Notes under the pieces: model-generated
What the model was told of the DNA's origin: nothing
The model's database searches: none
What the model saw: the letters and a program-made list of their open reading frames with translations, nothing else
Assembly (NCBI GenBank): GCA_026396975.1
Contig: JAPLVT010000083.1
Coordinates: 1-13,077 of the forward strand
DNA: 13,077 nucleotides
Direction of reading: 5' to 3'
Source of the DNA: Candidatus Iainarchaeum sp.
GTDB lineage: Archaea; Iainarchaeota; Iainarchaeia; Iainarchaeales; GCA-2688035
Part shown: positions 6,471-13,077 of the stretch, in pieces
Layout: each line of letters begins with the position of its first letter
How positions within the stretch are numbered: position 1 is the first letter of the stretch
Translations under genes and position numbers: made by a program

Positions 6471-7217
6471 ATGCGCATAGCGTTGGTTGGATTCGGAAAA
6501 ATGGGCAAAATAACCGCTGAAGCCGCGAAAGCCGCGGGGCACGAAATAGTGGCGGCAATCGACCCGTTGGCGCCTGGCGCAACCGCGAAAGAGCTAAACA
6601 AGCAGGCGCTGCACGGGGCAGATGTCTGCATTGATTTTACTGCGCCAGAAGCCGTGCTGGATAACATCAAAAAATACTGTGCGCTGGGCGTGAACGCGGT
6701 CATAGCAACAACAGGGTGGTACGACAGGATTGGAGAGGCAAGGCAGGCGGCGGAAAAAAGCGGCATCGGATTGGTTTATGCGGGCAATTTCAGCATCGGC
6801 GTAAACGCTTTTTACAGGATTGTCGAAAAAGCCGCCGAGATCATGGACAGCCTGCCGGAGTACGATGTTTTCGGCGTGGAATTCCACCATAACGCGAAAA
6901 AAGACAGCCCGAGCGGAACCGCCAAAAGCATCGAGAAAATACTGCTTGAAAAAATCCGCAGGAAGAAGAGCGTTGTTGAGCAGAAGCTTGACAGGAAAAT
7001 AGCGCCGGAAGAGCTGCACTTTGCTTCCGTGAGGGGCGGAAGCGTTCCGGGAACGCACGCTGTGTACTTTGACTGCAGCGCCGACACGATTGAATTGAAG
7101 CACACCGCGCGCAGCAGGGAAGGATTTGCGCTCGGCGCAGTAAAGGCAGCCGAGTGGATAAATGGAAAAAAAGGCTTTTACGGCATCGAAGACATGATGC
7201 GCGAGCTGGTCAAATGA
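6471..7217 (+). CDS. dapB: 4-hydroxy-tetrahydrodipicolinate reductase
   Basis: Role: NAD(P)H-dependent reduction giving tetrahydrodipicolinate, the substrate of the aminotransferase encoded on the opposite strand. Seen: 248 residues, normal for DapB, starting MRIALVGFGKMG, whose GxGxxG-type loop (7-12) binds the nucleotide. Other hallmarks are DFTAPE (55-60), IATTGW (78-83), NFSIGVN (106-112), the catalytic and substrate-binding signature from E137 to A151 (EFHHNAKKDSPSGTA, with H139, H140 and K143) and SVRGGSVPGTH (186-196). The ATG at 6471 is chosen because this motif begins right there; the reading frame is open upstream but crosses the promoter. It is transcribed away from the dapL operon, and no dapA is adjacent. 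Confidence 0.95.
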   Translation: MRIALVGFGKMGKITAEAAKAAGHEIVAAIDPLAPGATAKELNKQALHGADVCIDFTAPEAVLDNIKKYCALGVNAVIATTGWYDRIGEARQAAEKSGIGLVYAGNFSIGVNAFYRIVEKAAEIMDSLPEYDVFGVEFHHNAKKDSPSGTAKSIEKILLEKIRRKKSVVEQKLDRKIAPEELHFASVRGGSVPGTHAVYFDCSADTIELKHTARSREGFALGAVKAAEWINGKKGFYGIEDMMRELVK

Positions 7218-7249
7218 GCCAGTAACAGAAGCCGACTCTGATTCAGGCA

Positions 7250-7267
7250 GCACGCGTTACAGCGTGC
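7250..7267 (+). terminator. Hairpin after dapB
   Basis: GCACGC-GTTACA-GCGTGC is a perfect 6-bp GC-rich stem with a 6-base loop, about 33 bases after the dapB stop. It is followed by AT-rich sequence but no T-run, so it may be a 3'-end structure rather than a classic terminator. Confidence 0.4.
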
Positions 7268-7276
7268 AATATACAA

Positions 7277-7288
7277 AATTATATAAAT
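7277..7288 (+). promoter_or_regulatory. Strong TATA-like box in the dapB downstream region
   Basis: TTATATAAATAA closely fits the archaeal TATA consensus. Initiation would be expected near 7308-7310, about 35 bases before the stem-loop block, and far from the next large gene (start 7492). Confidence 0.45.
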
Positions 7289-7318
7289 AACATTCCTTCT
7301 ACTTATAGCAAAAAGCCC

Positions 7319-7330
7319 ATATATTTAAAC
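7319..7330 (+). promoter_or_regulatory. Second TATA-like box before the stem-loop block
   Basis: CATATATTTAAAC (7318-7330) contains TATATTTAAA. A start site about 25 bases on would fall near 7345-7352, at the base of the first stem-loop. Confidence 0.45.
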
Positions 7331-7344
7331 ATTTGAATTGCTTT

Positions 7345-7451
7345 CCATGCAAAGCCAAAAGTTTTGCGTGGCCTCGCAAAAGCTATGCTTTTGCAAGGTT
7401 GCATATAACAAACCGCAATAAAAGTTCAAAAATATAAGCGGTTTGCTATAT
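7345..7451 (+). ncRNA. Candidate structured RNA: three adjacent stem-loops
   Basis: Seen: stem 1 pairs 7345-7355 with 7361-7371 (11 bp, two G-U pairs, 5-base loop). Stem 2 starts at the next base and pairs 7372-7383 with 7387-7398 (GCAAAAGC-TAT-GCTTTTGC core, one mismatch, 3-base loop). Stem 3 pairs 7403-7416 with 7438-7451 (core CAAACCGC with GCGGTTTG, one A-C mismatch, 21-base loop). The stems together occupy nearly all of the sequence, and a TATA-like box lies where a transcript would start near 7345-7352. Stems 1 and 2 resemble each other. I infer a small RNA or a long structured leader of the exported protein that follows; a repetitive palindromic element is the alternative. No known RNA family is recognised. 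Confidence 0.45.
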
Positions 7452-7491
7452 AGCCAAAGCCAGCCCAAACAAAAAAATTGGCGGAAAACGC

Positions 7492-8955
7492 ATGTACGAC
7501 AAGTTTGACCAGCCCATAAGCAGCGACCGGCAGTTGCGTATTGAGGAAGAGGGCATCGGCGCAAAGCTCAGCGGCATAAAGCCGCACCTGAAAAAAATCA
7601 TCGCATTGGTTGTTATTGCTGTTGTGGCATGGTTCGCAGAGGGCACGCCGCTCGCAGCCAGCCTAAAGGTCTTCGCCGAAGGCAGCGACACGCCTGTTTT
7701 CAGCGACAGCGGTGACGATACTTATACCTTTAGCCTGCGCAACGGCAAATACAGGTTTGAGGCAAAAGCAAGCGAAGCCGGCTATGCCCAGTTCAACCAG
7801 AGCTTAACAGTAAGCCCAGCCAGCAAGCCGGATGAAATAAAGCTGCCGAAAACAATTAACGTGGGCATTGTTGATTTCGATTCTGTTTTCCCCCAGCAAT
7901 TGTTTGTGGGCGAAAGCAGGCAGCTGCTGGTGCAATTGAAAAACAACGGCAGCAGCGCTGTTCCGGTAGAGCTTGTTGCAGAGGGCGACCTGGATGGAAT
8001 TGCAAGTTCGGGCACAGTGACATTGTTCCCGAACAGCACCGGCCAGGTTGCGTTGAATGTCAACGTTCCGGAAAGCACTGTGGTAAAGGACAAAACCAAG
8101 GGAGACGCAAAAACAGCAACTGTGAGAGTTAAGTTCACCAACGAGGAGCAGGACGCGAAGTTCACGCTGCTCCCTAACCCTAGCACTGGAATAGAAGTGA
8201 ACAGCCCGAGCTTCAGCGCCAAGGCGCTGGAGGGAAAAAACAAGGACACAGTGGACATTACAATTACGAACAAGAACGGTTTCCCGCTGACAGACGTTAA
8301 CGTCAGCGTTGAGATAACAGCCGCCAGCAAGAACAACGCCGCTGATGTGCTGGAATGGTTCAAGTTCAGCGAAATAGCCGACCAGCCAAAGCCATGGGCA
8401 ATAAGCATCGACGCAATCCCCGCGAAAGGAAAGGCGGTGAAAGAGCTGATGGTGGAATTGCCCCTTACCGCAAAGAAAGAGAGCGATATTAAGGGAAATA
8501 TTGTGGTGAGCGCGCCATACCTGTCGATACCAGTAAAAAAGACACTGACACTTGGCATCACTGAGGAGGCAACCTACGGGCTGCAATTGACATTGGCGCA
8601 GAAGCCGCCTTACGATATCTCCTGGAACAGCACAAGCGGAAAGTACGAGGAAAAAAACGGCACGCTTAGCGTTAAGAACACAGGGCAGGCTGAATTGCAC
8701 AACATTGTTGTTTCAATCGGAAACGAAAGCGATTGCAGCACTGACTGGCTGACGCTTGTGGAAAGCACAATTGATTCGCTTGGCGCCGGCAAAACAGCGC
8801 CGTTGAGATTCAATTTCACTGCGCCAATCGCCATGCGGGGAAACGAGAGCGTCATGAAATGCGATGTCGCGTACAGGTTCGACAACCCAGCGCAGTTGGG
8901 AGTGTATGTGCAGGACACAGAAAACGAGTTTATCCAAATAAACCCGAAAAAATAG
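7492..8955 (+). CDS. Membrane-anchored extracellular protein with Ig-like/CARDB-like modules
   Basis: Seen: 487 residues. A short charged cytoplasmic N-terminus (1-35) precedes a single hydrophobic helix (IIALVVIAVVAWF, 36-48) with no obvious cleavage site, so the rest is probably outside, anchored as type II. Residues about 55-115 look like a small carboxypeptidase-regulatory or PEGA-like beta module (NGKYRFEAKASEAGY). Residues 125-215, 235-355 and 360-485 look like repeated beta-sandwich modules of the CARDB/NEW3 kind, with phrases such as LLVQLKNNGSSAVPVELVA and TLSVKNTGQAELHNIVV. There are several N-x-S/T sequons (N152, N181, N379, N411, N441, N451) and two cysteines (C415, C457) that could pair outside the cell. 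No catalytic motif is visible. Its ATG follows the structured intergenic block, with a TATATA (7448-7453) and GGCGG (7480-7484) upstream. A surface or adhesion role is inference. Confidence 0.75.
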   Translation: MYDKFDQPISSDRQLRIEEEGIGAKLSGIKPHLKKIIALVVIAVVAWFAEGTPLAASLKVFAEGSDTPVFSDSGDDTYTFSLRNGKYRFEAKASEAGYAQFNQSLTVSPASKPDEIKLPKTINVGIVDFDSVFPQQLFVGESRQLLVQLKNNGSSAVPVELVAEGDLDGIASSGTVTLFPNSTGQVALNVNVPESTVVKDKTKGDAKTATVRVKFTNEEQDAKFTLLPNPSTGIEVNSPSFSAKALEGKNKDTVDITITNKNGFPLTDVNVSVEITAASKNNAADVLEWFKFSEIADQPKPWAISIDAIPAKGKAVKELMVELPLTAKKESDIKGNIVVSAPYLSIPVKKTLTLGITEEATYGLQLTLAQKPPYDISWNSTSGKYEEKNGTLSVKNTGQAELHNIVVSIGNESDCSTDWLTLVESTIDSLGAGKTAPLRFNFTAPIAMRGNESVMKCDVAYRFDNPAQLGVYVQDTENEFIQINPKK

Positions 8956-8997
8956 TTGCTGATTAAAAAAAAGCCGAACCCAAATAACTGCGACAGT

Positions 8998-9402
8998 TTA
9001 AAGGTTGTTTTTTACAAGCTCTTTAAGGCTTTTCGGCGCGTTGATTTCGTCCGACAAAAACTCTTCCTTTGAGAACCAGCGCAACTGCCCGATGTGCTCG
9101 TTTTCCTTGTGCGGCAAAACAGGCTTCTGGCTGCCGACATCGCACCTGAAGACAGTGTTCACAACCTGCGTACCGTCAGTCAGGCGCATGAAGTGGAAAA
9201 CCCCGACCACGTCTTTCGGCTCGGCCTTCATGCCGACCTCTTCCCAGACCTCCCGCGCAAGAGTCTGCATCGGCTCTTCGCCGTGCTCAACCTTTCCACC
9301 TGGCAGGTCCCATACCTTTTTCCTTCCAACTTCCAGTTCGATGGCAAGGAATTTGCCGTCCCTCACAATCAGGGCTTTCATCGCAGGAAAAACATCTGGC
9401 AT
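8998..9402 (-). CDS. Nudix hydrolase
   Basis: Role: hydrolyses a nucleoside diphosphate linked to another group; the exact substrate (oxidised nucleotide, ADP-ribose, nucleotide sugar, dinucleotide) cannot be read from the sequence. Seen: 134 residues from the ATG at 9402. The Nudix box Gx5Ex7REUxEExGU is complete at residues 36-58 (G36, E42, R50, E51, E54, E55, G57), preceded by KKVWDLPGG. The start was chosen over an in-frame codon 63 bases upstream because MPDVFPAMKALIV begins the fold, and because a TATA-like box lies 28 bases before it, where a leaderless message would begin. It is convergent with the membrane-anchored protein (42 bases between stops) and diverges from the U32 gene. The 200-base gap to that gene holds promoters but no further gene that I can support. 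Confidence 0.9.
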   Translation of the reverse strand: MPDVFPAMKALIVRDGKFLAIELEVGRKKVWDLPGGKVEHGEEPMQTLAREVWEEVGMKAEPKDVVGVFHFMRLTDGTQVVNTVFRCDVGSQKPVLPHKENEHIGQLRWFSKEEFLSDEINAPKSLKELVKNNL

Positions 9403-9427
9403 AACAAAAAAATTCTGCTGAGCAAGA

Positions 9428-9433
9428 TTTAAA
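9428..9433 (-). promoter_or_regulatory. TATA-like box of the Nudix gene
   Basis: TTTAAA within CCTTTTTAAATCTT on the minus strand, centred about 28 bases before the ATG at 9402. This suggests a leaderless or nearly leaderless transcript. Confidence 0.5.
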
Positions 9434-9572
9434 AAGGAAAACGCAAGGCGAAAAAACGCCCGCAAACAGGCAGTAGCCGCTAAAGCTTGTCGATGCAGGA
9501 TGGTTTAAAAACGAAACTGCGGGAAAAAGCGGAAAAAACCAAAAAAGCGTCGAGCACGCCGCGGTAATCGCG

Positions 9573-9581
9573 TTAAAAATT
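9573..9581 (+). promoter_or_regulatory. TATA-like box of the U32 gene
   Basis: TTAAAAATT is centred 26 bases before the ATG at 9603, the standard archaeal TATA-to-start distance, so the message is probably leaderless. No ribosome binding motif precedes the ATG. Confidence 0.55.
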
Positions 9582-9602
9582 CTTGCCTGCCAGCATAATA
9601 AT

Positions 9603-11996
9603 ATGGCGCAAAAAAAGCCCGAATTGGCGATGCCGGCTGGCAGCATGGACGCGCTAAAAGCAGCCGTAATGAACGGCGCGGACGCAGTCTACTTCGGGGC
9701 AAAAAAATTCAACGCGCGCATAACAGCCGAAAACTTCAGCCAAGAACAGGTTAGGGACTCGGTTGATTTCTGCCACCAGCACAAAAAAAAGGCATTCCTC
9801 GCGCTCAACACGCTCATAAAAGACAGCGAAATGGAAGAAGCAATCGGAATCGCAAAAGAGGCTTATTGCGCCGGCATTGACGCCGTGATAGTGCAGGACC
9901 TCGGGCTGATAAAAGCGCTGCGCGCGCTTCTCCCGAATCTGGAATTGCACGCTTCGACCCAAATGACCTGCCACAATTCAGCGGGAGCGCAATTCCTGTC
10001 CGAACTCGGGATAAAAAGAATCGTTCTCGCGCGCGAACTTTCGCTTGAGGAAATCAGGAAAATAAAAAAGAGCTGCAAGGCGGAAATAGAGTGCTTCGTG
10101 CACGGCGCGCTGTGCTTTTCATACAGCGGCCAGTGCCTGCTGAGCAGCTTCCTCTTCAACAAGAGCGGCAACAGGGGAATGTGCCTCCAGCCATGCAGGC
10201 TGCCATACTCTCTTTCCATGAAAGGCGGCGGAAAAAAAGAGGGCTTCTTGCTGTCCATGAAGGACCTTATGACAATCGGCAAAATAAAAGAGCTTATTGA
10301 TGCGGGGATTGACTCTTTCAAAATAGAGGGGCGGCAGAAAGGAGTAGAATACGTTGCGGCAGCAGGGCGAGCGTACAGAATTGCAATTGACAGCTGCTTT
10401 GGGGAGAAAAAAGCGCTTTCAAAAGAAGACCTGGATTTCCTGAAAATCGCCTTCCTGAGGGAAAACAGCGGCGGCTACTTTTTTGGCGAGAAAGAGCGGG
10501 TTTTTCCCGCAACGCCGTCGCCGAAGGGAATCCCTGCCGCAGAAGTAATCGGTTTTTTTGGAAAAAGAATAAAACTAAGGCTGCACGAAAACATTGGGCG
10601 GTGGGACGGGCTGAGCGCGATAAACAAGGACAGCGTGCAAGAGTTCAATGCCACGAAAATTTTCAAGGGAAGCACAGAGCTGCCGAAAGCATTCAAAGGG
10701 CAGGTTGTTGAAATTGAAACAGGAAAAAAGCCCTACCTGGAAAAAGGGCAGCAATTGTTCTTCACCTCAAGCAAGCGCCTGAAAGATTTCGCATATGTTT
10801 CAATCAAAAAAAACAGGCAAGTAAGGTACAAACTGCGGGTTATTGCGCGCTCAGGCGAACCGCTGCAGGCCGAAGCGGAATTTTCAGGCAAGAAAGTCAA
10901 AATTGTTTCCGGGCAGGTTATAGCGAAATCAACCAAGCTGCACACCGAAGCCGGGCTCATCGAGGGAAAAGTCTTCAAAGCAAGCGATTTCTTCGAACCG
11001 GGAGAATTCAGCGCGGAAATTTCGGGGGAGCCGTTTTTGCCGCTTAGCGAACTAAAAAAATTCAAGAACCAAGTGATGCGGGAAATGCGTGAAGCGCTTT
11101 TCTCCGAATACAGGAAGGCCATTGACGAGAAAGAATTCTCGGAAAAAAAGAAGGCACTGCTTTCTTTTGAACCGCCGATTGAAAAAAATTCAGGGGCTCA
11201 AAAAACCGCTGTCTTCGCGGACAGCACCAGTTTGCTCGAGGAAAGCGCAAAGCCCGCGGACACCCTAATCTGCCACGAATCAATCCCGCAAAAAGAAATC
11301 GAAACACTCGCAAAAAAATTACCCGAAAAGCAAATTTTCGCCAATTCTTCCAGCATCCAATCTGATTCCGAACTCGCGGAATTTGGCAGGAGATTCGCGG
11401 AAAAGGGTGTGAAAGTTGTTTGCTCGAACCTCGGCGCGCTGCAGATTGCAATAAAGGGAAAAGCGTCATTTTGGGCGGGCAGGGAGCTGAATATCTTCAA
11501 TTCCCTCGCCGCGAAGCTGATGATTGAGAAGGGCGCCGAGATGATAATTCCAAGCGTGGAATGCAGCCTGAAACAGCTTAAAGAAATGGCATTCGGGGAG
11601 AGGCTTGCGCCGCTGGTGTTCTTTTACCCGGTTCTGATGACATCAAAAGCTTACGCGAAGCAAATTTCCCAAGGCTTTTGCGCCGAAGCGCAAAAGGCTT
11701 ACGCGAAAAGCCCTGATTTCAAGGACTGCACTTTGAAGGACAGGAAGGGCTTTGAGTACAATGCTGTTCTCGACGGGAAAGGAATACTGCGGCTGTACAA
11801 CCCGATGCCAGTTGACATGCTATTCGAACTGGAAAAATTCTCTGGTTTCGGCGCAATAGCGCTTGACTTCACTGCAACAAGCAAGGATGAAGCAACGCAG
11901 GCGCTGCGCTACCTTGAGGAAAAAAAGCGCGGCGGAGCGCCAAAAAAAGAGTTCAGCAAGTTCACGAGAGGGCACTACGACAGGGAAGTTTTTTAA
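9603..11996 (+). CDS. U32 family protein (annotated peptidase), RlhA-like Fe-S hydroxylase candidate
   Basis: Seen: 797 residues. The start ELAMPAGSMDALKAAVMNGADAVYFGAKKFNAR (7-39, read in two parts: ELAMPAGSMDALKA and GADAVYFGAKKFNAR) is the U32 hallmark. The U32 signature ECFVHGALCFSYSGQCLLSS (163-182) gives Cys171 and Cys178, and NRGMCLQPCR gives Cys194 and Cys198. Next come LLSMKDL (216-222) and DSFKIEGRQKGVEYV (237-251). Residues about 300-530 fit the DUF3656-type insert of long U32 proteins, and 540-790 a second barrel-like part ending FTRGHYDREVF. Known: bacterial relatives (RlhA, TrhP, UbiU/V) bind a 4Fe-4S cluster and support hydroxylation of rRNA, tRNA or ubiquinone precursors; true protease activity is doubtful for most. 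Many relatives have Cys right after SxKDL; here it is Met223. An rRNA or tRNA modification role is inferred. Confidence 0.88.
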   Translation: MAQKKPELAMPAGSMDALKAAVMNGADAVYFGAKKFNARITAENFSQEQVRDSVDFCHQHKKKAFLALNTLIKDSEMEEAIGIAKEAYCAGIDAVIVQDLGLIKALRALLPNLELHASTQMTCHNSAGAQFLSELGIKRIVLARELSLEEIRKIKKSCKAEIECFVHGALCFSYSGQCLLSSFLFNKSGNRGMCLQPCRLPYSLSMKGGGKKEGFLLSMKDLMTIGKIKELIDAGIDSFKIEGRQKGVEYVAAAGRAYRIAIDSCFGEKKALSKEDLDFLKIAFLRENSGGYFFGEKERVFPATPSPKGIPAAEVIGFFGKRIKLRLHENIGRWDGLSAINKDSVQEFNATKIFKGSTELPKAFKGQVVEIETGKKPYLEKGQQLFFTSSKRLKDFAYVSIKKNRQVRYKLRVIARSGEPLQAEAEFSGKKVKIVSGQVIAKSTKLHTEAGLIEGKVFKASDFFEPGEFSAEISGEPFLPLSELKKFKNQVMREMREALFSEYRKAIDEKEFSEKKKALLSFEPPIEKNSGAQKTAVFADSTSLLEESAKPADTLICHESIPQKEIETLAKKLPEKQIFANSSSIQSDSELAEFGRRFAEKGVKVVCSNLGALQIAIKGKASFWAGRELNIFNSLAAKLMIEKGAEMIIPSVECSLKQLKEMAFGERLAPLVFFYPVLMTSKAYAKQISQGFCAEAQKAYAKSPDFKDCTLKDRKGFEYNAVLDGKGILRLYNPMPVDMLFELEKFSGFGAIALDFTATSKDEATQALRYLEEKKRGGAPKKEFSKFTRGHYDREVF

Positions 11997-11999
11997 GGG

Positions 12000-12005
12000 T
12001 TTAAT
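12000..12005 (+). promoter_or_regulatory. TATA-like box of the secreted protein gene
   Basis: TTTAAT is centred about 25 bases before the ATG at 12027, just four bases after the U32 stop. It implies independent, leaderless transcription, although read-through from the U32 gene is possible. Confidence 0.4.
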
Positions 12006-12026
12006 CGGCTAATATTCAACTGACCC

Positions 12027-13077
12027 ATGGCGGCGGGGCGGAGACTCGTTGAAGCTTGTGCGCTTGCTTTACTTCTCATATTTTCCGCGCTGCCTGCTAC
12101 GGCCTATTCTTTCTGCTCTTTTGCCGGACCCGACATTTCAGTTGACAATATCGAACTGCGGAACTTTACTGTTGAGGGAGCGCAAAATCCAACGCTCGGC
12201 GACACTGTAACAGTAAAATTCCAGCTTAAGAACGCGGGGCAGGCAGACGCAAACCTTTCAACAAGCGGAATTTTTGCGGCTTCGATAGACCCGACAAGCG
12301 CAAGAAAGGATTTTGGGTCATTGTTCGGCGGGCGCATCCTGAAACCATTGGAAACACTGAACTTTGAGGGCAATATGCCAATAGACAAGGGCGGCATTTG
12401 GGAAGTATGGCCATCGTATGAAATCCTCAAGCAAGGCACTTTTATGGGAAACCCGATTATGCTGAACACAAAGGGGCCCGACCACTGGCAAAGCTGCTTC
12501 CTCTACCTGTGCCCAAACTACTGCGAGAACAGCGTGCGGTACTACGAGGGCTATGTCGGCCAGGAGAGCGCTTGCGTTTACCAGCAGGAAACATGCAAAG
12601 AAGGCTGCGACGCGCAGGGCATCGGATGCAAACAAGAAACCGCTGGAGACAAGACAGCGCCAACCGTGAGCGCTTTCCACTCGCCGGCAGATGCGAACAC
12701 TGAGTCACAGGTCAAATTCACCGCGCAAGCGAGGGACAGCGCGGGAATAACAAGCATTTCAATTTTCGTTAATGCCACAAAGCAGAAGGAGTGCACGGGC
12801 ACTGGCCTCGCAGAGAAAAATGACAAGGACGGAAAATACTGGGAGTGCTCTTTTACGGGCGGACCGTACGGCTTTGGAACAGTCACATACAGCGCATCTG
12901 CCGCTGACCCGAGCAACAACACCAGCGCAAGCGTGGAAAAATCCCTCAGCGTAGCCCTTGCTGTTTACAGCGTAACCCCAACTTACACTTACAAGGCGTG
13001 CTTCAATTCGGTAATTGGGAGAATAACCGAGTTTCCTTATCCGCGCGAAATGCTGAAAGTGCAGCTGTGCGAGGCAA
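12027..13077 (+). CDS. Secreted cysteine-rich surface protein with CARDB/Ig-like modules, 3'-truncated by the window
   Basis: Seen: an uninterrupted frame of 350 codons from the ATG at 12027 to the window end. Residues 1-26 form a classic signal peptide: a basic start (AAGRRLVEA), a hydrophobic core (CALALLLIFSALP) and a cleavage region ATAYS. Residues about 35-140 form a CARDB-like beta module (DISVDNIELRNFTVEGAQNP, then VTVKFQLKNAGQADANLS). A cysteine cluster follows (SCFLYLCPNYCENSV, then ACVYQQETCKEGCDAQGIGC), likely disulphide-bonded like an EGF-type knot. From about 213 an Ig-like module begins (APTVSAFHSPADANTESQVK). N-x-S/T sequons are present. The many cysteines point to an oxidising, extracellular place. 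It lies 30 bases after the U32 gene. I do not recognise the family; the remainder lies beyond the window. Confidence 0.8.
   Translation, partial: MAAGRRLVEACALALLLIFSALPATAYSFCSFAGPDISVDNIELRNFTVEGAQNPTLGDTVTVKFQLKNAGQADANLSTSGIFAASIDPTSARKDFGSLFGGRILKPLETLNFEGNMPIDKGGIWEVWPSYEILKQGTFMGNPIMLNTKGPDHWQSCFLYLCPNYCENSVRYYEGYVGQESACVYQQETCKEGCDAQGIGCKQETAGDKTAPTVSAFHSPADANTESQVKFTAQARDSAGITSISIFVNATKQKECTGTGLAEKNDKDGKYWECSFTGGPYGFGTVTYSASAADPSNNTSASVEKSLSVALAVYSVTPTYTYKACFNSVIGRITEFPYPREMLKVQLCEA

Noticed and set aside
7372..7451. tRNA or other standard RNA gene
   Set aside because: There is no cloverleaf, acceptor stem or normal T-arm; GTTCAAAA near 7424 resembles a T-loop but has no matching stem.
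7325..7564. Minus-strand 79-codon frame across the stem-loop block
   Set aside because: It overlaps the 487-residue gene start and has erratic composition; the hairpins explain its openness.
7804..8700. Two long minus-strand frames opposite the membrane-anchored protein
   Set aside because: The plus-strand frame has a membrane anchor and repeated beta modules; the opposite frames are Leu/Cys/His-rich shadows.
9603..11996. Functional collagenase-type peptidase
   Set aside because: The U32 label is historical; the protein shows Fe-S cysteines and RlhA-like architecture, and no protease catalytic motif is evident.
1..13077. CRISPR array, insertion sequence, integrase or attachment site
   Set aside because: No spaced direct repeats, transposase or integrase motifs, or flanking terminal repeats were seen on either strand.

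Overview
The window looks like a piece of an archaeal chromosome of moderate GC. The signs are an AlaX-type trans-editing protein, a complete-length U32 protein, surface proteins built from CARDB/Ig-like modules, frequent ATA and AGG/AGA codons, and promoters with a TATA-like box about 25-30 bases before the start codon and little or no leader. The bacterial-type diaminopimelate (DAP) lysine genes in such a setting would fit a DPANN archaeon such as the Diapherotrites. That placement is inference; no rRNA or other marker gene is present. No mobile element, CRISPR array, tRNA or rRNA was found.

Layout. Bases 1-220 (minus) hold the N-terminus of a metallo-beta-lactamase-fold protein whose HxHxDH motif is broken by a one-base deletion. 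Bases 254-1033 (minus) encode a phosphoribosyltransferase-like protein with very basic ends. It shares a 69-base divergent promoter region with a 370-residue coiled-coil protein of unknown function (1103-2215, plus).

Bases 2302-6353 (minus) form a tight operon: DAP aminotransferase (probably DapL), dapF, lysA and alaX. dapB (6471-7217) diverges from it. The 117 bases between dapB and the aminotransferase carry two TATA boxes and a perfect 16-bp palindrome touching the aminotransferase start codon. Together DapB, DapL, DapF and LysA cover tetrahydrodipicolinate formation through LL-DAP and meso-DAP to lysine. dapA and the earlier aspartate steps are not here. The absence of dapD/dapE favours the one-step DapL route.

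Bases 7218-7491 are the most structured noncoding part. They hold a GC-rich hairpin, two strong TATA boxes, then three stem-loops placed end to end (7345-7451), which I propose as a candidate structured RNA. Then come a membrane-anchored extracellular protein (7492-8955, plus), a canonical Nudix hydrolase (8998-9402, minus), a 797-residue U32 Fe-S protein related to RlhA-type hydroxylases (9603-11996, plus), and the start of a secreted cysteine-rich protein (12027 to the window end, plus). The two exported proteins probably belong to the cell surface.
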